DNA from: Chlorobiota bacterium
Lineage (GTDB): Bacteria; Bacteroidota; Ignavibacteria; OLB7
Reading direction: 5' to 3'
Assembly (NCBI GenBank): GCA_016710285.1
Contig: JADJXR010000001.1
Span: forward strand, 2,046,001 to 2,110,000
DNA: 64,000 bases
In this document: one piece after another, positions 33,596 to 42,336 of the stretch
Position numbering within the stretch: the first letter of the stretch is position 1
Layout of the letters: each line of letters opens with the position of its first letter
Notes under the pieces: model-generated
Database searches by the model: none
What the model was told of the DNA's origin: nothing
The model's input: only the letters and a program-made list of their open reading frames with translations
Position numbers and translations under genes: made by a program

Positions 33596-34582
33596 ATGAA
33601 ACCACTTGCCAACAGCATTGCCGTTGTTGCCGGCGCAACCCGTGGCGCGGGGCGGGGAATTGCACGAATGTTAGGCGAAGCCGGCGCAACCGTCTACTGC
33701 ACCGGGCGAAGCACTCGCCAAAAAATCGTGCAGCCACGCACCGCCGACACCTCCCCATTCTCCCTTGACCACCGCTCCGAAACCATCGAGGAAACTGCCG
33801 AGATGGTGACCGAGTTAGGCGGCATTGGAATCCCCGTGCAAACGGACCACACCGACGAACAACAGGTGGAGCGACTGTTCCAACGCGTCCGTGCCGAGCA
33901 GGGGAAATTGGACATCCTGATTAACGATGTCTGGGGGGGCGATGCCTTGATTGAAACGGGAAAACCGTTCTGGGAATTGAACATGGAGAAAGGGCTGACG
34001 GTTCTGCAACGGGGCATTCATTCCCACATCATCACCTCGCGCCACGGCGCGCCGCTGATGGTGGAAGCACAATCTGGATTGATTGTGGAGATCACCGATG
34101 CCATGAACTTCTCCTACATGATGCCGTGGGGAAATCTTTTCTACGATCTTGTGAAATCCTCCGTCATCCGGTTGGCGTTTACCATGGCGCAGGAGCTTCG
34201 CCCGCACGGCGTTGCAGCGGTTGCCGTCACCCCGGGGTTCCTCCGGTCCGAAGCCATGCTGGAGCATTTTGGAGTTACCGAGCAGAACTGGGAAGAAGGG
34301 GCCGCGGTTGATCCCCATTTCATCATGTCCGAAACCCCGAACTACGTGGGCCGGGGCATTGCCGCCCTGGCAGCGGACCCCAACATCCTGAGCAAAACCG
34401 GGCAGGTGTTCAGCTCCTGGAGCCTTGCGCGGGAGTATGGCTTCGCCGACGTTGATGGCCGCACGCCCGATTTTGGACGCTACTTCGCCACAAGCCAAAA
34501 CCCCGATCTTGCGGCCATGCGAGAAACCATGGTGCTTCGCCACAACGAGTTTACCACGGCCTTCCGAGGAATGGAGTGGTAG
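33596..34582 (+). CDS. Short-chain dehydrogenase/reductase (SDR)
   Basis: 328 aa NAD(P)-dependent oxidoreductase, longer than the 250-aa classical SDR. The cofactor motif VVAGATRGAGRGIARMLGEA (GxxxGxG form) is at 9-28, with GRSTR after strand 2. LDILINDVWGGDALIETGKP replaces the usual NNAG segment. The catalytic pair is FYDLVKSSVIRLA (YxxxK), and VAVTPGFLRSEAMLEHFGVT follows. This DVWGG-type subgroup has no firmly assigned substrate. ATG 33596 starts just before the Rossmann strand. The upstream hip operon ends 34 bases before it, but no functional link is apparent. Confidence 0.88.
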   Translation: MKPLANSIAVVAGATRGAGRGIARMLGEAGATVYCTGRSTRQKIVQPRTADTSPFSLDHRSETIEETAEMVTELGGIGIPVQTDHTDEQQVERLFQRVRAEQGKLDILINDVWGGDALIETGKPFWELNMEKGLTVLQRGIHSHIITSRHGAPLMVEAQSGLIVEITDAMNFSYMMPWGNLFYDLVKSSVIRLAFTMAQELRPHGVAAVAVTPGFLRSEAMLEHFGVTEQNWEEGAAVDPHFIMSETPNYVGRGIAALAADPNILSKTGQVFSSWSLAREYGFADVDGRTPDFGRYFATSQNPDLAAMRETMVLRHNEFTTAFRGMEW

Positions 34583-34664
34583 GGAGGGGGAGAAGGGGGG
34601 AAGAGAGGCAAGCCCGACGCAGCAACCGGACCATAATCACACAAACTTTTTTGCCGCGAACCAG

Positions 34665-35090
34665 ATGACGATTGCTCTTGCTTCCGACCACGCGGGGTTC
34701 CGCTACAAGTCATTGATTGGCCGCCACTTGGCGGCGTTGGGCCACACCGTTGTTGATTTCGGAACCGATTCGGAGCAGCCGGTGGATTACCCACAATTCA
34801 TCCGCCCAGCCGCCGAATCGGTGGCCAGTGGGAAGTGCGATTGCGGAATTATTTTGGGGGGATCGGGAAACGGCGAGGCGATTGTGGCGAACAAGGTTCG
34901 GGGAATCCGCTGCGGGGTTTGTTGGAATGCGGAGTCGGCACGGCTGGCACGCGCCCACAACAACGCCAACGTGATCTCGCTGGGGCAACGGATGATGGAC
35001 CCCGAAACCGCAATCCAGATTGTGGACTCCTGGCTGAACGCCCACTTCGAGGCCGGGCGGCATCAACGCAGGATTGAGCAGATTGAGTGA
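34665..35090 (+). CDS. rpiB: Ribose-5-phosphate isomerase B
   Basis: 141 aa. It interconverts ribose-5-phosphate and ribulose-5-phosphate in the pentose phosphate pathway. The start MTIALASDHAGFRYKSLIGR and the phosphate-site histidines (ASDHAG, ARAHNNANVISLG) are typical. The active-site loop reads ILGGSGNGEAIVANKVRGIR, the GGSGNGE form described for Mycobacterium tuberculosis RpiB, in which a glutamate replaces the catalytic cysteine of the E. coli enzyme. So this is a Glu-type RpiB. ATG 34665 matches the family start; the frame upstream overlaps the SDR gene and is a shadow. Confidence 0.93.
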   Translation: MTIALASDHAGFRYKSLIGRHLAALGHTVVDFGTDSEQPVDYPQFIRPAAESVASGKCDCGIILGGSGNGEAIVANKVRGIRCGVCWNAESARLARAHNNANVISLGQRMMDPETAIQIVDSWLNAHFEAGRHQRRIEQIE

Positions 35091-35170
35091 ACAGATAGAG
35101 TAAGGGAGCCACGCCATGAAATTGGAGACTTCCGCAAGGCCATACGAACATCAATAATTGCTGACCGACC

Positions 35171-35722
35171 ATGCACCACCACGACGACGATGCACACCTT
35201 GCGCCGGTTGACGACGCAATGATCTTTGCGCTAACCCGCCCCGATAACAACCTGCTGCCGTTGTTCATCATCTACGCCATTGCCTCGGCAGTGGCCTTCC
35301 CCGTGACGATGCCCTATCTCTATTTCCGTTTCCGCACCCTTCGCTACCGGTTCGATAACGAAGGGTTGGCGGTCAGTTATGGGCTGCTGTGGCGGCGCGA
35401 GTCGTACCTTACTTACGCCCGCATCCAGGACATCCACGTCACCCGCAATTTGTTCGAGCGTTGGCTTGGGATTGGGACGGTGAAAATCCAAACGGCATCG
35501 GGGAGTGCCAGCGCCGAGGAAGAGATCACCGGCATCCGCCAATTCAACGAGGTTCGGAACTTCCTGTACGCACGGATGCGCGGGCACACGCTGCAAAATC
35601 AATCCCTCCCAGCCGCAGAAACCGAACCAGCAACAACCACCGAAAAGGCGTTGGCCGCCATTCGCGACGAACTGCGGGGAATCCGGCTGGCGATTGGGGA
35701 GGGAGGGAAACAGCATGGTTGA
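35171..35722 (+). CDS. Bacterial PH-domain membrane protein (YdbS-like)
   Basis: 183 aa. An acidic/His-rich N-terminus is followed by one long membrane segment (LLPLFIIYAIASAVAFPVTM) and a bPH2 (DUF304) domain: LRYRFDNEGLAVSYGLLWRR, SYLTYARIQDIHVTRNLFER, and WLGIGTVKIQTASGSASAEE. The ARIQDI and WLGIGTVKI motifs are those of the YdbS/YdbT pair. The C-terminus is a soluble linker with a helix (AALAAIRDE-like). It overlaps the next PH-domain gene by 8 bases, so the two are coupled and probably form a membrane complex; in Bacillus, homologues affect envelope stress and bacteriocin resistance. Confidence 0.82.
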   Translation: MHHHDDDAHLAPVDDAMIFALTRPDNNLLPLFIIYAIASAVAFPVTMPYLYFRFRTLRYRFDNEGLAVSYGLLWRRESYLTYARIQDIHVTRNLFERWLGIGTVKIQTASGSASAEEEITGIRQFNEVRNFLYARMRGHTLQNQSLPAAETEPATTTEKALAAIRDELRGIRLAIGEGGKQHG

Positions 35723-36461
35723 GTTCCTGAAGCGTCTCTTCTTTCCGCTGTTGAAAGTTGAGTTGGGGCAGCCGAATCCACCGGCCGGCTACGATCCCCA
35801 TGAGTTCCTTCGTGTGGAACGCGCCGCCCCGGAATATCTGCGGTATCGGTTGTTCGGATGGATGGCCACATCGGCCCTGCTGCTGGTTGGGTTGATTGCC
35901 GGGACAATCGCCACAACGATAGCGGTTCCGGCCTTGTGGTGGATTGACATCCCGTTGGCCCTGCTGGCGGTTGCGAAAATCAGCATCCTGTACATTGCCA
36001 CGCGGATTGAGTACGATGTCCGCTGGTATATCATCACCGACCGCAGCCTGCTGATCCGCGAAGGGGTGTGGACCCTGCGCGAGATCACGCTGACGTTTGC
36101 CAACGCCCAAAACGTCCGCGTTACGCAAGGGCCGTTGCAGCGGTGGTTCGGCTTTGCGAACATCCAGATTGACACCGCCGGGGGCGGGGGAAAAACGCAG
36201 GAGGGGCAAGCCGTGCCGCACCGGGCGGTGCTGCGTGGCATAAAAAACCCGGAGGAGTTGCGCGACCTTATTTTGGAGTTGCTCCGCCGCCACCGCACCG
36301 CCGGGCTTGGCGACCCCGACGACGGCCATCGCCACCACCACGCCCCGCCAGCCCTGGAATCAGCAAGAAGCAAAGCGTTGTTGGCGGAGATATTGGAGGA
36401 GGTGAAAGGGGTGGGGCAAGCAGGAATCTTACCGGAAAAGGGAGTGCTCCCTGGGAAGTAA
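35715..36461 (+). CDS. Bacterial PH-domain membrane protein, second of the pair
   Basis: 248 aa. After HEFLRVERAAPEYLRYRLFG come two membrane helices (ATSALLLVGLIAGTIATTIA and ALWWIDIPLALLAVAKISIL) and a bPH2 domain: VRWYIITDRSLLIREGVWTL, EITLTFANAQNVRVTQGPLQ, and RWFGFANIQIDTAGGGG. The C-terminal part includes a His-rich stretch (DDGHRHHHAPP) and a helix (SKALLAEILEEVKGVG). Its ATG lies inside the end of the preceding gene, supporting co-translation. The function of the pair is unknown beyond the envelope association of the family. Confidence 0.82.
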   Translation: MVEFLKRLFFPLLKVELGQPNPPAGYDPHEFLRVERAAPEYLRYRLFGWMATSALLLVGLIAGTIATTIAVPALWWIDIPLALLAVAKISILYIATRIEYDVRWYIITDRSLLIREGVWTLREITLTFANAQNVRVTQGPLQRWFGFANIQIDTAGGGGKTQEGQAVPHRAVLRGIKNPEELRDLILELLRRHRTAGLGDPDDGHRHHHAPPALESARSKALLAEILEEVKGVGQAGILPEKGVLPGK

Positions 36462-36527
36462 CTATCCCTTCTCTGTAGGGTACTTTTTTCGCTGAAGACC
36501 CGATCTCCAACAAAAACGTACACTGCT

Positions 36528-37874
36528 ATGCGTCTTCATCGTTATGCCATCAACGCTGTGTTGCTGGCAATGAGCATTCTCGCCATTTTCCCACAGCTCC
36601 TTTTATCGCAGATCCCTACCAACTTTGGCAATTGGCAACTCCCCAAAACACCACAAACACCTGGGTTTGAACCCCGTTTTGAAGACATTTACTTCTTAAA
36701 CGAACGGCTTGGTTGGGCGGTTAATCTATCAGGGTATCTGTACCGTACTACCGACGGCGGGGACTCCTGGTCAGCATCCAAAATTGAGGTTGGTAGCATA
36801 CCTCCAGCCTTACGCAGTATCACCTTCCTTGACTCGTTGCGTGGCATCATCGGAACCTATGGTAGTAGCAATCCTATACTGCATACTACTGATGGCGGAG
36901 CAACATGGTATGGGGTTAATAATTTCTTGGGTACAAAACCACAAGGAGGAATATGCGGTTTGTGGAAAGTCAATAACCAAGTAGTGTACGGGTCAGGTGT
37001 TTATACCGGCCACCCCACCGTTGTGAAAACCACTGATGGTGGTTTTACATGGGAAGGGATAGATATGAGCAGTTACGCTACAGGGTTAGTTGATTGCTGG
37101 TTCTCGACTCCTGATTCAGGTTTTGTTGTTGGTAACATCAATGGAAACATTCAAGTAGGACAGGCTATTATTCTTTTTACTGCCGATGGAGGTAAAACGT
37201 GGCAAGAACGCCACCAGACAACACGCAAAGGGGAGCAGGGCTGGAAGATATTTTTCCGCACGCCAATGGAAGGATACGTGGCGGTGCAATCACTTGGGGT
37301 TGAAAAGTACTATCTCTCTACCACTGATGGAGGCCTAACATGGCAGGAGCATCATTATGCCACGGTATCTCCTCCAACTTCTTTTGGCCCGCAGGGAATG
37401 ATATTTATGTCTGCTGTGGAAGGGTGGATTGGCGGATGGGGAAATCAGGTGTGGCACACAACGGATGGTGGAAAGCAGTGGGAGCGTATTGAGTTTCCGA
37501 CAGCAATCAATTTCAATCGCTGGCGGCGGGTAAATGATACGTTAGCTTTTGCAGCCGGTGCCGTGATCTATCGCTACACCCATAGCTCTACTACCAGCAT
37601 TCGCAGCCTGCAACTGGCAGTGCCACCCACCACTCTTCACCTGCATCCGAATCCAGCATCATCAATTTTGTACGCTCACCTTGAAGGGCTGCCTAACACT
37701 GCCGATGATGTCCGGATTCTGAACCTTGCAGGTCAAGTTGTCAAAATCGTTACGGCTCCTGCGAATGGGATGAAAGTGGCTATCTCCGTTGCCGATCTCC
37801 CAACAGGAAGCTACGTTGCGCAGATCAACCAGGGGCGATTGAAGATGCAGCGAATGTTCGTTGTGGTACGGTAG
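36528..37874 (+). CDS. BNR/YCF48-like beta-propeller protein with T9SS sorting domain
   Basis: 448 aa secreted protein. A signal peptide (INAVLLAMSILAIFPQLLLS) is followed by six BNR/Asp-box-like repeats with TTDGGxxW cores (TTDGGDSW, TTDGGATW, TTDGGFTW, TADGGKTW, TTDGGLTW, TTDGGKQW), as in YCF48/photosystem II assembly-like propellers. The final 80 residues (TTLHLHPNPASSILYAHLEG, then LPTGSYVAQINQGRLKMQRM) form a T9SS type-A sorting domain. No hydrolytic residues were recognised. The gene is visibly more A/T-rich and uses more A/T-ending codons than its neighbours, which hints at recent acquisition or low expression. A terminator follows. Confidence 0.82.
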   Translation: MRLHRYAINAVLLAMSILAIFPQLLLSQIPTNFGNWQLPKTPQTPGFEPRFEDIYFLNERLGWAVNLSGYLYRTTDGGDSWSASKIEVGSIPPALRSITFLDSLRGIIGTYGSSNPILHTTDGGATWYGVNNFLGTKPQGGICGLWKVNNQVVYGSGVYTGHPTVVKTTDGGFTWEGIDMSSYATGLVDCWFSTPDSGFVVGNINGNIQVGQAIILFTADGGKTWQERHQTTRKGEQGWKIFFRTPMEGYVAVQSLGVEKYYLSTTDGGLTWQEHHYATVSPPTSFGPQGMIFMSAVEGWIGGWGNQVWHTTDGGKQWERIEFPTAINFNRWRRVNDTLAFAAGAVIYRYTHSSTTSIRSLQLAVPPTTLHLHPNPASSILYAHLEGLPNTADDVRILNLAGQVVKIVTAPANGMKVAISVADLPTGSYVAQINQGRLKMQRMFVVVR

Positions 37875-37888
37875 CAGTAGTTATTTCA

Positions 37889-37920
37889 AAGGGCGCAACT
37901 CCCGCTTCTGTTGCGCCCTT
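37889..37920 (+). terminator. Hairpin terminator after the BNR-repeat gene
   Basis: AAGGGCGCAAC (37889-37899) pairs exactly with GTTGCGCCCTT (37910-37920) over 11 bp with a 10-base loop. The T-tract is short. Confidence 0.7.
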
Positions 37921-38021
37921 GATCCTTCTACGCTCTTGAAATCTCTATTCTTTCCCCCTCCTTACCCTTTACACTTTACCCATTATCCCTTACCCCTCCC
38001 CCGCCTTATCTTCGCCCCATT

Positions 38022-38654
38022 ATGACCATTCTTCTTGCAACCAACAACGCCCATAAGGCTGCGGAGCTTTCGGCGATCCTTGCCGATGGCCAACAGGGCA
38101 TTGCCGTGCTGACCCTGCGCGACCTTCCCGTTGCAATTCCCGAACCGATTGAGGATGGGGAGACGTTGGAAGCCAACGCCTACATCAAAGCTGCCGAAAT
38201 TTTCCAAGCCACAGGAATCCCCACGATTGCCGACGATACAGGGCTGGAGGTCCAAGCCCTTGAGGGCGCGCCCGGGGTCTATTCCGCACGCTACGCCGGG
38301 CCGGATGCCACCTACGCCGACAACTGCCGCAAGCTGATAGATACCCTTGCCGACCAGGAGAACCGCCGCGCCCAGTTCCGCACGGTTCTTTGCTACACCG
38401 ACGGGTTGCGGACGCTGTTTGCCGAAGGGAGCGTTGCGGGAACGATCCTTCACGAAGGGCGCGGCGATGCCGGGTTTGGCTACGACCCAATCTTCCTTCC
38501 AGAAGGAGAGGACCAGACGTTTGCCCAGATGAACCCCAAGCAAAAAAACAGCATCAGCCACCGCGGGCGGGCGTTGGTTGCGCTGCGGGCCGCGCTTGCG
38601 CCAATCATCTCCCAGGCGGAACTGCCGCCACAACCTTCCCCCGCCGATGCCTGA
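38022..38654 (+). CDS. rdgB: RdgB/HAM1 non-canonical purine NTP pyrophosphatase
   Basis: 210 aa cytosolic house-cleaning enzyme that hydrolyses (d)ITP and XTP to the monophosphates. Signatures are the start TILLATNNAHKAAELSAILA, IADDTGLEVQALEGAPGVYS, then ARYAG, the late GRGDAGFGYDPIFLPEG, MNPKQKNSISHRGRALVALR. All substrate-binding residues of the family (SHRxxA, FGYDPxF, DDSGL-type) are present. The stop overlaps the start of the pseudouridine synthase gene by 8 bases (ATGCCTGA), so the two are coupled. Confidence 0.95.
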   Translation: MTILLATNNAHKAAELSAILADGQQGIAVLTLRDLPVAIPEPIEDGETLEANAYIKAAEIFQATGIPTIADDTGLEVQALEGAPGVYSARYAGPDATYADNCRKLIDTLADQENRRAQFRTVLCYTDGLRTLFAEGSVAGTILHEGRGDAGFGYDPIFLPEGEDQTFAQMNPKQKNSISHRGRALVALRAALAPIISQAELPPQPSPADA

Positions 38655-39792
38655 GTTGCCCACCGATCAGTATCCCGAACGAATCCCGCAAACGCGGCTG
38701 CTGACCGTTGCCGCCGGCCAAGCCGCCGAGCGGATTGATATCTACCTCACACGTTCGGTGCTGCGGGCCACGCGCAACAAGGTCCAGGAAGCAATTGCTG
38801 GCGGTGCGGTGCTGGTGAACGGGCGGCCAACAAAATCAAACTACAAGGTCCGCCCGGGCGATGTTATCCAGCTCACCTTGATGAAGCCGCCGCCAATCGA
38901 GCTGATCGCCCAAGATATTCCGCTCGACATCGTGCATGAGGATGCCGACGTGCTGGTTATCAACAAGCCTGCTGGGCTTGTCACCCACCCCGCCTACGGC
39001 AACCGCGATGGGACCTTGCTGAACGCCGTGCTGTTCCACGTTGGAAGCAGCTTGCTGGAAGCCGTTGCGCACCCCCTTGACGGCGACGAATCAAGCACCG
39101 AAGCCGCAAGCGAGGAAGAGACGCTGGAGGATGATCGCGCTGCCGACACCGCAGGCGAGGAGGAAGGGGACGACGTGCTGGACCTGCCCCGCCCGGGAAT
39201 CGTCCACCGGCTGGACAAGGACACCAGCGGGCTGATGGTGATTGCAAAAAACATGGCGGCCATTACCACGCTGGCAAAGCAATTTGCCGACCGAACGGTG
39301 AAACGTGAGTACTGGGCGGTGGTGTGGGGCGTGGTGGGATCGGACGAAGGGGAGATAGAAGGGAACATCGCCCGCGACCCCAGCGACCGGAAGAAGTTCG
39401 CCGTCAGCCGCCGCCACGGGAAGTACGCGCTGACCCGGTTCAGGGTGGTGCAGCGGTTCGAGTTCGCCACGCTGCTGGTGCTTCGGTTGGCAACGGGGCG
39501 GACCCACCAAATACGGGTCCACTGCGCCCATATCGGCCACCCGTTGTTTGGCGATTCCACCTACGGCGGCGCGCAAGTGGTCTATCCCGGAACCGGTCCC
39601 AAGCACCGCCAGCGGATCGCCAATTTGCTGGCGATGATCCCCCGCCAAGCCCTTCACGCCCGAACGCTTGGCTTCGTCCATCCCCGCACCGGGGAGCTGA
39701 TGGAGTTCGGGTCCGAGCTGCCGGAGGATATGGCCAGGCTGGTGGAGAAGCTGGGGGAGGAATCCGCCGGCACAGCGATGCACCAGCATTGA
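38647..39792 (+). CDS. RluA-family (RluD-like) 23S rRNA pseudouridine synthase with acidic insertion
   Basis: 381 aa. An S4-like RNA-binding domain (AERIDIYLTRSVLRATRNKV, GGAVLVNGRPTKSNYKVRPG) is followed by the synthase domain with the catalytic Asp190 in GIVHRLDKDTSGLMVIAKN, LATGRTHQIRVHCAHIGHPL, then FGDSTYGG. RluD makes pseudouridines in 23S rRNA helix 69. Unusual is a ~38-residue acidic insert (about 141-178: DGDESSTEAASEEETLEDD, then GEEEGDDVLDL) between the INKPAGLVTHP segment and the catalytic loop, where RluD normally has a short loop. The start overlaps rdgB. Confidence 0.9.
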   Translation: MPELPTDQYPERIPQTRLLTVAAGQAAERIDIYLTRSVLRATRNKVQEAIAGGAVLVNGRPTKSNYKVRPGDVIQLTLMKPPPIELIAQDIPLDIVHEDADVLVINKPAGLVTHPAYGNRDGTLLNAVLFHVGSSLLEAVAHPLDGDESSTEAASEEETLEDDRAADTAGEEEGDDVLDLPRPGIVHRLDKDTSGLMVIAKNMAAITTLAKQFADRTVKREYWAVVWGVVGSDEGEIEGNIARDPSDRKKFAVSRRHGKYALTRFRVVQRFEFATLLVLRLATGRTHQIRVHCAHIGHPLFGDSTYGGAQVVYPGTGPKHRQRIANLLAMIPRQALHARTLGFVHPRTGELMEFGSELPEDMARLVEKLGEESAGTAMHQH

Positions 39793-39826
39793 ATATCCAT
39801 TTCATTCTTCTTCGTTCTTCGGATTG

Positions 39827-40291
39827 ATGTACAACACACTACTGGTTCTTCACTCACTTCTCCGCTGGGTGTTTGTGGCTTCGTTGGGGGGGGCATTGGG
39901 GATGACGTATTGGGGGTTGCTCCGCCGGAAAGAGTTCGGGAAAGGGAATCGCTGGGGGTTGATTATCGCCGCATCCGCCGGGCACCTGCAGCTGCTGGTG
40001 GGGATGATCCTCTACTTCTACAGCCCGTTCGTGGAATACTTCTGGACCGACCCGGCCGTGCGCGATTCCAGCGTCCAATTTCTTTTCTTCGCCATCATCC
40101 ATGTGGTGGGAATGATGCTGGGAATGATGCTGATGGGAATCGGCACCGCGCTCAGCAAGCAACCAACCAGCCACCATCAGAAATTCCGCGTGGTGGCCAT
40201 CTACTGGACCCTTGCGTTGCTGCTGATTCTTGCGGTGGTCCCCTGGCCGTTTTCCCCCCTGGCGCAACGCCCGCTCTGGCGCGGGTGGTGA
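39827..40291 (+). CDS. Small integral membrane protein of unknown function
   Basis: 154 aa with four predicted membrane helices: LVLHSLLRWVFVASLGGALG, WGLIIAASAGHLQLLVGMIL, LFFAIIHVVGMMLGMMLMGI, and VAIYWTLALLLILAVVPWPF. A LHSxxRW motif at the start and conserved His residues in helices 1-3 (LHS, GHLQ, IIHV) resemble small Bacteroidota membrane proteins sometimes proposed to bind haem or metals. That is a weak analogy. ATG 39827 directly follows a TTG in the same frame and is preferred. Confidence 0.65.
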   Translation: MYNTLLVLHSLLRWVFVASLGGALGMTYWGLLRRKEFGKGNRWGLIIAASAGHLQLLVGMILYFYSPFVEYFWTDPAVRDSSVQFLFFAIIHVVGMMLGMMLMGIGTALSKQPTSHHQKFRVVAIYWTLALLLILAVVPWPFSPLAQRPLWRGW

Positions 40292-40335
40292 GTGAGTGAG
40301 CAGTGAGCGAGTGAGCGAGTGAGCGAATGGTGAGC
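40287..40335. repeat. Short tandem repeat of GAGTGAGC-type units
   Basis: The bases just before and after the membrane-protein stop consist of repeats of GTGA/GAGTGAGC (GGTGAGTGAGTGAGC, GAGTGAGCGAGTGAGC). It is a short imperfect microsatellite, 3' to one gene and 3' to the convergent ptsI. Confidence 0.75.
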
Positions 40336-40367
40336 GCGATCCGCCGCTGCCATTCCCGATTTATGGG

Positions 40368-42095
40368 CTACTCCAACTCCACTTCCGAATCCCCTCCGTC
40401 CATGCAGGAAGCAAGGTAGGCACGGACCTGGCCCGGGTCCGGCATTCGCAACGCGGCGCGTGCCCAGGCGCGTGCTTCGGCAGCCGAAAGCGAGCGCACC
40501 CGCAGCTTCAGCGGACCAAGCTGCGCCGGCGCAACGGAGAATCGGCGCAGCCCCAGCCCAATCAGCAGCCCGGTGGCAAGCGGGTTTCCGGCCATCTCGC
40601 CACACAAGGTGATTGGCACCCCAACGCGGTGCGCAGCAAGAATGCTGGTGCGGATCAGTTGCAGCACCGCCGGGTGGAATTCATCATACCACGCCGCCAC
40701 CGATTCCTGGGCGCGGTCCACCGCAAGGGTGTATTGGGCAAGGTCGTTGGTGCCAATGCTCAGGAAGGCGCATTCGCTGGCAAGGGTTTCGGCAATCAGT
40801 GCGGCGGCGGGGGTTTCAATCATTCCACCAATCGGCAGATACTCATCGAACGGAACGCGCTGGATCCGAAGCTGATGCTTGATTTCGGCGACCATCCGCT
40901 TCACCCCCCGTATCTCCTCGATGCTTCCCACCATCGGCAACATCACCCTGATATTCTTCATCTCACTTGCCCGCAGCAACGCCTCCAACTGGCGATAGAG
41001 TATCTCCTGATGTGCCAGCAGCAACCGCATTCCCCGCAATCCCAACGGCGAGCTGTCGCCGCTCCAGGCGTTCCCCAGCAGCTTGTCGCTGCCGATGTCG
41101 AACAGGCGGAACGTCACGGTCATCGGGTAGGCGCGTTCGGCAATCTGGCGGTAGGCGGTTGCTTGCTCCTCCACGCCGATCTGAGCCACACGATGCATTG
41201 CCAGATATTCGGTTCGCATCAGCCCAATCTCCTCCGCGCCATTCTCCAACGCTCCTTCAATTTCCTCCATCAGGTCCAAGTTGGCGGCAAGGGTGACGCG
41301 CTCGGCATCGCGGGTTTCGGCGGGAAGGTCCCGAATCTGGCGGTAGCGTTGCCGCTGCGCTTGCAGCGATTCGTTGCGCATCTGGTACTGCTGCAACGTG
41401 GCCTGGTCAGGGTTGATGATTACCCGCCCCACGTATCCATCCACAATCACCCCGAACCCGGGCTGAAGCTGCGCAAACAGGTCCCGAATCCCCACCACCA
41501 TCGGCAGCCCAAACGCCCGCGCAAGAATCGCCGCGTGGGAGTTGATCCCCCCCGCCTCCAGCAGCAGCGCGCCAACCCCGCCGCGTGCATGAAGCACGGT
41601 GTCGCCGGGCGATAATGCCCGCGCAGCAAGGATTGCACCGCTGTGGAGCGGGTGCGCCGTTGGCGTGCTTCCCAACGCCGCAATCAGATGTTCCTGCAAG
41701 GAGTGGACATCCTCGGCACGGGAGCGGATGGTGGAGTTGGAGCTTGCGGAGAACTGCGCCGCAAGTTTGGTCATCTCCATCCGAATGGCCCCGGAAGCCG
41801 TCTGCCGATGCGCACGGATTGCGGCGCAGATGGAGCTGTGCAACGTGGGGTCGTGCAGCATCATCCGAAGTGCCTCGAAGATTTCGGCGCGGTCGTGGAC
41901 CTGCTCGCGGGCCATTGCCTCAATCTGGGCCAGCGCGGAATCGGCAGTGCCCACCGCCGCGTGGAATCGCTCCACCTCAATCTCAATTTCAAACTCTTGG
42001 ATTCTCCGCTCCTCCGCTTCCGCGCTCCCCACCGGGGCCAGCAGGTGCACCGTTCCCACGGCAATGCCCGGGGAAGCGGGAATCCCCTCCAGCAT
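40368..42095 (-). CDS. ptsI: Phosphoenolpyruvate-protein phosphotransferase (PTS enzyme I)
   Basis: 575 aa with the chosen start, exactly the usual EI length. It autophosphorylates from PEP and passes the phosphate to HPr. The N-terminal start LEGIPASPGIAVGTVHLLAP, the active histidine His187 in GGINSHAAILARAFG (E. coli His189), the PEP-site GLMRTEYLAM, LFDIGSDKLL, RGMRLLLAHQEILYRQLEAL, MLPMVGSIEEIRGVKRM, and LCGEMAGNP (catalytic Cys) are all present. The frame is open to about 42422, which would add about 110 unlike residues; the ATG at 42093-42095 reproduces the family N-terminus. No HPr or EII gene is nearby, so it may serve a regulatory or incomplete PTS. Confidence 0.9.
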   Translation of the reverse strand: MLEGIPASPGIAVGTVHLLAPVGSAEAEERRIQEFEIEIEVERFHAAVGTADSALAQIEAMAREQVHDRAEIFEALRMMLHDPTLHSSICAAIRAHRQTASGAIRMEMTKLAAQFSASSNSTIRSRAEDVHSLQEHLIAALGSTPTAHPLHSGAILAARALSPGDTVLHARGGVGALLLEAGGINSHAAILARAFGLPMVVGIRDLFAQLQPGFGVIVDGYVGRVIINPDQATLQQYQMRNESLQAQRQRYRQIRDLPAETRDAERVTLAANLDLMEEIEGALENGAEEIGLMRTEYLAMHRVAQIGVEEQATAYRQIAERAYPMTVTFRLFDIGSDKLLGNAWSGDSSPLGLRGMRLLLAHQEILYRQLEALLRASEMKNIRVMLPMVGSIEEIRGVKRMVAEIKHQLRIQRVPFDEYLPIGGMIETPAAALIAETLASECAFLSIGTNDLAQYTLAVDRAQESVAAWYDEFHPAVLQLIRTSILAAHRVGVPITLCGEMAGNPLATGLLIGLGLRRFSVAPAQLGPLKLRVRSLSAAEARAWARAALRMPDPGQVRAYLASCMDGGDSEVELE

Positions 42096-42336
42096 AACCA
42101 ATGCTTGGCCGTTGGCGGCATCGGCGCGGAGGGTTGGTTGGTTGATCGTTTGGTCGGTATTGGATTCCACGGCGGGAAAAGTACGGTTGAAACCGGGAAC
42201 CGCAAAGCGGGGGGAAACGGGGTGGAAAGAATTCTGGAGGGGTGATTGCGTGGGGCGGCGGGGTGTTATCGGAAGCAGGGGAAAATGTAATTGCGGCGGG
42301 GTAGATTGATTCCCGAACCCAATCGAGTCCTGTTCC
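42096..42336. other. Region between ptsI and the zinc-ribbon gene
   Basis: 241 bases, in frame with ptsI on the minus strand as an open extension. The encoded residues are Pro/Ser/Asn/Gln-rich and match nothing in enzyme I, so I treat it as the divergent promoter region. An ATG for the extension (42336-42338, minus) overlaps the plus-strand ATG at 42337. Confidence 0.4.
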
